DNA of 10,211 nucleotides from Candidatus Saccharimonadota bacterium (GTDB lineage: Bacteria; Patescibacteriota; Saccharimonadia; Saccharimonadales; Saccharimonadaceae), in assembly GCA_002861585.1 (NCBI GenBank), contig PJQJ01000007.1:1-10211 (forward strand), given 5' to 3'. The notes beneath the pieces are model-generated. The model worked only from the letters and a program-made list of their open reading frames with translations, was not told the DNA's origin and made no database searches. The position numbers were made by a program, and so were the translations under genes. Shown here piece after piece: positions 6,142 through 10,211 of the stretch (positions are counted from its first letter, which is position 1; each line of letters begins with the position of its first letter).

Positions 6142-7035
6142 ATGGAAGGTAAAAATTCCGGTAGTGCTGATATTAGTCCAACATCGACAGAGATTGCTCT
6201 GCGCGAACAGATTCCGAAGCCATATGAAGCTTTTCCCTCTTTTGATGATTTTGGTGGTCTTGATGACGAGATAGATCGATTAAAAGATGCGTCCGTTCTG
6301 TTTTCGCATCCAGAAGTCTGCCATGAATATGGGGTTCGTCGTCCAAACGGCATCCTACTCGTGGGCCCAAGCGGTGTCGGCAAGACAGAGCTAACACGAG
6401 CCTTGGCCCGAGAGACTGAATCAACGCTTGTTGAAATTAAGGTGAGTGAAGTTCTTAGCCAGTGGGTAGGAAACGCGAACAAAAGTTTAAGTGAAATATT
6501 TAAAAAGGCTGGCGGTACCGAGGGTCCTGTCATTCTTTTCTTTGATGAGTTTGACGGTTTCTTCAGTAATGAGGCAGGTGGCAACAAGGGGAGTGCGACA
6601 TCTCTTATTACTGAGATGAAGCAGATACTCAGCAATTTGCAGCAGCTCTATCCAAATGTCTTGGTAGTTGGTGCAACTAATAGCACCGCTGGATTCGATC
6701 CTGCACTGCTGCGACCTGGCCGTTTCGATGTCATGTTGCAAATTGGAAAACCAAATGAAGACGCCCGGCGGGAAATCTTTGGTAAAAAAATCAGCGCACA
6801 TTTTGAACTATATAGATTCAGTACTAGTGGTACTGGCGATGAGATCAACATTGATAATCTCGCTGGAGCAACTGAAGATATGAGCGGTGCAGATATAGAC
6901 GCTATCCTCAACAGCGTAAGAACTGCAAAAGCACTCCAAAGGATTCGTACGGGCGAGCATACCCGCATTTGCCAAGCTGATGTCTTAAGGGCCATAAGGC
7001 TACACAGGGAACAGCGTCTTAACGCCGCTGATTAA
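6142..7035 (+). CDS. Single-domain AAA+ ATPase, 297 aa
   Basis: This is a classic-clade AAA ATPase, of the type in FtsH, Cdc48 and proteasomal ATPases, which hydrolyses ATP to remodel or unfold proteins. Walker A is GPSGVGKT (75-82), a pore-loop-like QWVGNANK lies at 107-114, Walker B is ILFFDEFD (131-138), sensor 1 is in GATN (177-180), the arginine-finger region is LLRPGRFD (189-196) and the sensor-2 segment is MSGADIDAI (247-255). The first 30 residues are polar and probably disordered. There is no membrane span, no zinc-protease motif and no second AAA domain, so it is neither FtsH nor Cdc48 itself. A C-terminal lid helix completes the protein. It likely works as a hexamer with a partner or adaptor encoded elsewhere. 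Substrate unknown. Confidence 0.9.
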   Translation: MEGKNSGSADISPTSTEIALREQIPKPYEAFPSFDDFGGLDDEIDRLKDASVLFSHPEVCHEYGVRRPNGILLVGPSGVGKTELTRALARETESTLVEIKVSEVLSQWVGNANKSLSEIFKKAGGTEGPVILFFDEFDGFFSNEAGGNKGSATSLITEMKQILSNLQQLYPNVLVVGATNSTAGFDPALLRPGRFDVMLQIGKPNEDARREIFGKKISAHFELYRFSTSGTGDEINIDNLAGATEDMSGADIDAILNSVRTAKALQRIRTGEHTRICQADVLRAIRLHREQRLNAAD

Positions 7036-7269
7036 TGATAAGCATTATACCGGTTCTATAACTTAGTTGCATAAATAGCAAAATTGTGTATAATTCTCTA
7101 TGCACTGAATGGGACTGGTTCTCCAATCTTTTCTTATTAAGACTGGTATTGTTTTACCCTGGCGCATAGCTACCTAGGCGAGATTATTCTTGCCCTGTTA
7201 GCTAGGCGTCTACCGAATGATGCCTGGGGTTGAGTCCAAAGTGGGCTTGACCAATCGAGAGGAGATCCA
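7036..7269 (+). promoter_or_regulatory. AT-rich intergenic region with candidate promoter, grading into the GC-rich island
   Basis: This 234-base gap holds a perfect TATAAT (7089-7094). The best -35 is TTGCAT (7067-7072, 16-base spacer), only half matching consensus. Transcription from about 7101 would reach the protease gene through a leader of about 170 bases. CTAGGCG occurs twice (7174-7180 and 7202-7208), the second copy just where base composition begins to rise. GAGAGGAGA (7256-7264) is the ribosome binding site of the protease. No tRNA or convincing riboswitch is visible. Confidence 0.4.
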
Positions 7270-8230
7270 ATGTCCCAGCTCAGCGCAGCACCTGCGACCG
7301 TTGGTCGCAGCTCCAGGCCCCGCATCATCATGGTGCTGGCAACCCTGGCGTCTCTCGTGCTCACCGCCCTGGCGAGCATCTTCGCTCCTGCGCAGGCCGT
7401 CACCAACGGTCAGCCGACGGGGGAGCAGCTCTTCACCAACGTCGGGCTGTTCTACGTCGACGGCAGCAGCGACCCGGGTGTCCAGCTGCGGCCCCGCTGC
7501 TCGCTGTCCGTCTACGCCTACAAGGCGGCCGCCACGGCCAACCACTGCGTGGACTTCAACGGGCAGGACGTCTGGGTGACGTTCGACGCCACCCGGAGCG
7601 AGACCCCGCAGGTCAAGGACCTGCTGCACGGGGTGGCCTACGAGTCGGACTCGCGCAACTACCTGCAGGGCGACTACGGCGCGATCGTCTTCGACGCTCC
7701 GGTCGACCGGCCGATCATGCACTTCCCGCACGTCGGCCAGCTGGACCACATGTTCGAGGACGGCACGTTGCAGACGGCGACGATCACGGTCGTCGGCTAC
7801 GGCGCGGTGGACGTGGTCAAGGGCACTCGTGTCCGTGACCTCAACCGCAATTACGGCACGACGGTCGGCAACTTCCAGGCCATCAACGAGTTCCGTCTGA
7901 CGCTGACGCAGAACGAGCAGAAGACCGGTACGCCGGTCGGCGTCTGCTCGGGCGACTCGGGCGGCCCGGAGGTCCTCGGCGGTGCGACTGGTCACATCCA
8001 GATCGGCATCGTCAGCACCGGCGACCAGAACTGCGGCAACACGAACGTGATGGCGCGCCTCGACACCCACGAGGCGCTAACGTTCTACTCGCAGTTCGGT
8101 CCAGTCTGGGTCCACGGGCACGGCCCCGTGATGCCCCACTGAGACACGCTGAGCTCTCGGGCAAGCGTTCTCGGTGAACCCGTCAGGGGCGGGATTGGCT
8201 AGCTTCGGCTGCCAGTCCCGCCCCGGCGGG
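7203..8230. mobile_element. GC-rich island, probable horizontally acquired segment
   Basis: Base composition jumps near 7200 and drops back near 8230. By hand count, 44 of 60 bases are G or C at 7441-7500, against 29 of 60 at 6541-6600 and 20 of 60 at 8281-8340. Codons in the island's gene end mostly in G or C, unlike its neighbours. It carries one gene plus its ribosome binding site and hairpin. No transposase, integrase or terminal inverted repeats are visible, so the transfer mechanism is unknown. Edges are given to within about 20 bases. An assembly chimera is the main alternative. Confidence 0.65.
7270..8142 (+). CDS. Secreted trypsin-fold (S1 family) serine protease, 290 aa
   Basis: The protein is exported and cleaves proteins outside the cell. 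Residues 1-43 are a Sec signal peptide: a basic start with Arg13, Arg16 and Arg18, a hydrophobic core (19-38), and a probable signal peptidase I site after Ala-Gln-Ala43. The mature chain would begin VTNG, like the IVGG start of trypsins. The catalytic triad is His92 in TANHC, Asp135 in QGDYGAIVF and Ser230 in CSGDSGGP. Cys77-Cys93 and Cys226-Cys255 fit the two conserved disulfides. Trypsin position 189, the floor of the S1 pocket, maps to Gly224, so Arg/Lys specificity is unlikely. GGAG (7260-7263) precedes the ATG. The high G+C and style resemble actinobacterial secreted proteases. Its neighbours are AT-richer and unrelated, which supports transfer. Target proteins are unknown. Confidence 0.88.
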   Translation: MSQLSAAPATVGRSSRPRIIMVLATLASLVLTALASIFAPAQAVTNGQPTGEQLFTNVGLFYVDGSSDPGVQLRPRCSLSVYAYKAAATANHCVDFNGQDVWVTFDATRSETPQVKDLLHGVAYESDSRNYLQGDYGAIVFDAPVDRPIMHFPHVGQLDHMFEDGTLQTATITVVGYGAVDVVKGTRVRDLNRNYGTTVGNFQAINEFRLTLTQNEQKTGTPVGVCSGDSGGPEVLGGATGHIQIGIVSTGDQNCGNTNVMARLDTHEALTFYSQFGPVWVHGHGPVMPH

Positions 8231-8243
8231 CTGTTCTATTTTT
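8186..8243 (+). terminator. Very strong cUUCGg hairpin between convergent genes
   Basis: The arms 8186-8199 and 8211-8224 form 14 continuous pairs with a single G-T wobble (8195/8215). After a bulged T8200, AGC/GCT pairs close a C(TTCG)G tetraloop (8203-8208), an exceptionally stable loop. A second possible stem, CCCGC / GCGGG (8217-8230), is followed by CTGTTCTATTTTT (8231-8243), a T-rich tract. It lies 43 bases after the protease stop and probably terminates that transcript. The stop codon of the convergent gene (8199-8201) lies inside the hairpin. Confidence 0.75.
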
Positions 8244-9404
8244 GAGGCTTTTTCTATTCTGCTCTTGCCGTGCCTTCTCGATCTCGCTTTCAGGAATCTT
8301 CAAAAACTCCTTATACTCTTCATTTGTCCAAATAACATCTGTTAACCCAAGCTCATCAGCCTTTTCTTCAATCTCTTGATACGTTAATCGCGGCCGTGTT
8401 CTTAGTAGTGTAGCTACAAAGTAGTGAGGTTTAAGGATATGCGAAAAACGCTCTCGCTCTTGGCCAAAAACACCGATTCCCAGCTCTTCTATCAGAGTGT
8501 ATCGGCTAGCAACAGCCATAAGTTCGTCATCTGAGAGGTTCTGAAAACTAGCTGGAAATTCACTGGCAGCTAAACGCTGCTGATATAAGTTCAGTAGACA
8601 TTGTCGCTGTTTTTGCTTTTCCTCTAATCGCTCGTTTACCTCTGCCTTGAAGCTATCCCATTTATGATCAAATTCGGCTATTATACTAGTGTATGAAGGG
8701 CCCCGTTGTCGTGGTTGTTTTGAAAGAGCAATTATTAGAGCCCTGTTAAGCGACTCGAAACCGTATAACTCGGCAAGACAGACGCCGTATTCGACAAATT
8801 GCCCGTGTGACCATTTTTTAGTATTTGGATATCCTAAATATTCATTCAGCTCTCCAATAGTGACGTGTTGTCTAATGATATAAAATGAAGGCGAATTTAC
8901 GTCTCTTGAGGCATATTCTTCATAATCCTCGAGTTCAGGTTTCCTACCTAACTCGGCTTCAACTCTCTGTGCGTGATTAACAAAGTCGCGAATAGTCCAG
9001 TTATCAAAATGACCTTTAGGGGAGTACGAGAGCAAAGACCCTACTTCGCTCTGAAACTCAGCTATAGTATCGAACCCTCCGCCAGAATCGTAATTCTTGT
9101 ATTCAGGGCCAATACCTAAAACATAGAGTCGTTTCAGCACTTTACTCCGGACCTTAGGATTAGCAGTACCTGCTCGCTTGAGTCGTGAAAGCGTCCATTT
9201 TCCCAGAGTAATATAGTCGGAGCGAGTCCAACCTTCTGGACTCTGTTTGTCGAAGTCGTCTTTAGAGAATGGCAATTCCTTGGCGATTAACAAATCCTCA
9301 ACAGGAACAAGATCACCAGGGGCCGACTCTTCAAGGCGTGCCGCAATCGCTGCTTCGCCAACTAATTGATCACCAGTTCTGGTATCGATCCAAAATTCAC
9401 TCAT
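8199..9404 (-). CDS. Protein with tandem helical modules of possible DNA-binding type, 401 aa
   Basis: Function unknown. I see about three related modules, at 59-121, 136-192 and 199-258. Each starts near a Trp (Trp59, Trp136, Trp198), has a [DF]-[YF]-[IV]-x-[LYH]-[GA] helix and ends with a short W/L-x-x-[LF] helix. The second, with AELGRKPELEDYEEY, SPSFYIIRQHV and ELNEYLGYP, resembles the HNH-endonuclease-associated helix-turn-helix repeat. The third has RGPSYTSIIAEF then WDSFKAEV. No nuclease or other catalytic motif is visible. A charged helix (365-390) follows. The last 12 residues, from RTARRGG to the end, are encoded in GC-rich hairpin DNA and are probably not ancestral. The start is 18 bases after the upstream stop and has no clear ribosome binding site, suggesting translation coupled to the HEAT-repeat gene. 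DNA binding is a guess from the module resemblance. Confidence 0.7.
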   Translation of the reverse strand: MSEFWIDTRTGDQLVGEAAIAARLEESAPGDLVPVEDLLIAKELPFSKDDFDKQSPEGWTRSDYITLGKWTLSRLKRAGTANPKVRSKVLKRLYVLGIGPEYKNYDSGGGFDTIAEFQSEVGSLLSYSPKGHFDNWTIRDFVNHAQRVEAELGRKPELEDYEEYASRDVNSPSFYIIRQHVTIGELNEYLGYPNTKKWSHGQFVEYGVCLAELYGFESLNRALIIALSKQPRQRGPSYTSIIAEFDHKWDSFKAEVNERLEEKQKQRQCLLNLYQQRLAASEFPASFQNLSDDELMAVASRYTLIEELGIGVFGQERERFSHILKPHYFVATLLRTRPRLTYQEIEEKADELGLTDVIWTNEEYKEFLKIPESEIEKARQEQNRKSLKNRTARRGGTGSRS

Positions 9405-9422
9405 ACAATAAAATTTCGACGC

Positions 9423-10211
9423 CTAACTGATAGCTATACTCTTTCGCACTTCGCTTGGTAGCGTAGCGATAATCTCCTGATATTCCGACTCAAAAACACT
9501 ACACCTTTGGCCGTCATAAAATAACTGCTCGTAAAAGAGATCGGCCGCCCAACCGCGAGTATCAGGATGTGGATCAACCAGAAGTTTTTGCCATGCTTTG
9601 ATGGCAAAGGAGCGATGCGTCCTGAGCAAGTCCTCATTATTAGCAAGAATATTCACCAAGGAAGAGCGAACAACGGCCGATGAGTGGTTCATAAGGAATG
9701 CGAACATATCTTCAGTGAAAAGATGCGGATATGTCGCTGCATCGCCAACTATCTTTGCGATATTGTAGGCAAAATCAGTCAGATGGTCTCCGAATTTTCC
9801 AAGTCCATCTATAGCGCTCTGAATAGCCCGAGGATCAGTCCACTCTAGATCGACCGTTTCGGGTTGTTCACCACTAATAACTTGGCTTGCTTGATCAAGC
9901 GCTCGCAAAAAGGCAATTGATCGTTCGGATGACCAGTGCTCGGAATCCTGAGATATCTCCCATAATTGATTGTGCGCCCTAGTACTTACATCATCATCTT
10001 TGTCGTTACATAGTAGTGCAGCAGTTCGTGCAGCTACTGGTAGATTATTCTGAATAAGCGTTAGGACTGAAAGAGCAGCCTGCTCTCGAAGGAGCGGGTT
10101 ATCGTTAGTAGCCATAGCCAAGACCACATCCGCAAATGCTTCAGGATCTTCGTTGGCTAACTGATCAAGAGCGTCATACATCGCTTCCATTTCGTCTGAA
10201 ATCTCTGATTG
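9423..10211 (-). CDS. HEAT-repeat (alpha-solenoid) protein, start at or beyond the window edge
   Basis: HEAT solenoids are protein-protein interaction scaffolds. Counting from the ATG at 10190, HEAT-like helix pairs with the usual Asn/Asp...Arg...Ala pattern appear at 30-46 (NDNPLLREQAALSVLTLI), 63-79 (DKDDDVSTRAHNQLWEI), 168-186 (NHSSAVVRSSLVNILANNE) and 206-224 (DPHPDTRGWAADLFYEQLF). The frame stays open upstream of that ATG to the window edge, adding QSEISDE, and no ribosome binding site precedes the ATG, so the gene probably starts outside the window. There is no signal peptide or membrane segment in the visible part. It ends 18 bases before the 401-aa gene on the same strand, so the two are likely co-transcribed and may act together. 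Exact partner and role are unknown. Confidence 0.7.
   Translation of the reverse strand, partial: QSEISDEMEAMYDALDQLANEDPEAFADVVLAMATNDNPLLREQAALSVLTLIQNNLPVAARTAALLCNDKDDDVSTRAHNQLWEISQDSEHWSSERSIAFLRALDQASQVISGEQPETVDLEWTDPRAIQSAIDGLGKFGDHLTDFAYNIAKIVGDAATYPHLFTEDMFAFLMNHSSAVVRSSLVNILANNEDLLRTHRSFAIKAWQKLLVDPHPDTRGWAADLFYEQLFYDGQRCSVFESEYQEIIATLPSEVRKSIAIS

Noticed and set aside
7036..7060. TTATA / TATAA stem as terminator of the ATPase gene
   Set aside because: Only five A-T pairs around the loop and no T-run; too weak to support.
7109..7177. 22-codon frame MGLVLQSFLIKTGIVLPWRI... after the TATAAT box
   Set aside because: No ribosome binding site and too short to separate from chance; possible leader peptide but unsupported.
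7210..8070. Long - strand open frame of 286 aa opposite the protease
   Set aside because: It is Arg/Asp/Val-rich low-complexity sequence, typical of the antisense of a high-G+C gene. The + strand frame has a signal peptide and full catalytic triad.
1..10211. Recoded UGA (Gly), as in Gracilibacteria/Absconditabacteria
   Set aside because: UGA ends the 175-aa adaptor and the protease at family-consistent positions, and no gene contains internal UGA.
1..10211. CRISPR array, tRNA or rRNA genes, transposase or integrase
   Set aside because: No regularly spaced repeats, cloverleaf-like sequence or recombinase motifs seen on either strand by eye.

Overview
The window looks like chromosomal DNA from a small-genome bacterium of the Patescibacteria, most likely a Saccharibacterium (TM7). 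This is an inference from the coding style and gene content: moderate G+C, mostly short gaps, a lone AAA+ ATPase, and a protein with tandem WxxxxxxxxG-type helical modules of a kind I associate with this group. No rRNA or other phylogenetic marker is present. UGA is used as a normal stop (686-688, 8140-8142), so the recoded code of Gracilibacteria or Absconditabacteria does not apply.

Positions 1-3897 hold two consecutive cassettes of the same design. Each has a strong sigma70-like promoter whose -35, spacer core and extended -10 are nearly identical in the two copies. Each promoter is followed by a small phage-tail-fibre-type 'adaptor' protein (175 and 80 aa) with a nearly identical first 41 residues. 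A large carbohydrate-active protein is then translationally coupled to the adaptor. In cassette 1 the partner is a glycoside hydrolase family 6 (cellulase/cellobiohydrolase) enzyme with a C-terminal beta-sandwich domain. In cassette 2 it is a right-handed parallel beta-helix protein resembling pectate lyases and tail spikes. None of the four proteins has a visible signal peptide. The simplest reading is a tail-fibre/depolymerase locus of a prophage or a phage-tail-derived particle, but no other phage genes are visible here, so the particle itself would have to lie upstream.

Positions 3898-7035 are ordinary: a membrane-anchored DUF305 protein, a CCA-adding enzyme with an HD domain (cca), and a single-domain AAA+ ATPase, all on the + strand.

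Positions of about 7200-8230 form a sharply bounded GC-rich island (73% G+C in a hand-counted 60 bases, against 48% and 33% in nearby blocks). It encodes one secreted trypsin-fold serine protease with its own ribosome binding site and a very strong cUUCGg hairpin. The composition points to recent import from a high-G+C donor. If this is a Saccharibacterium, whose hosts are Actinobacteria, the host is an attractive but unproven donor.

Positions 8199-10211 carry two - strand genes, probably one operon: a HEAT-repeat protein whose start lies at or beyond the window edge, then a 401-aa protein with tandem helical modules. The last dozen or so codons of the 401-aa gene, including its stop, lie inside the GC-rich island's hairpin, so the import appears to have replaced or shifted the end of that gene.
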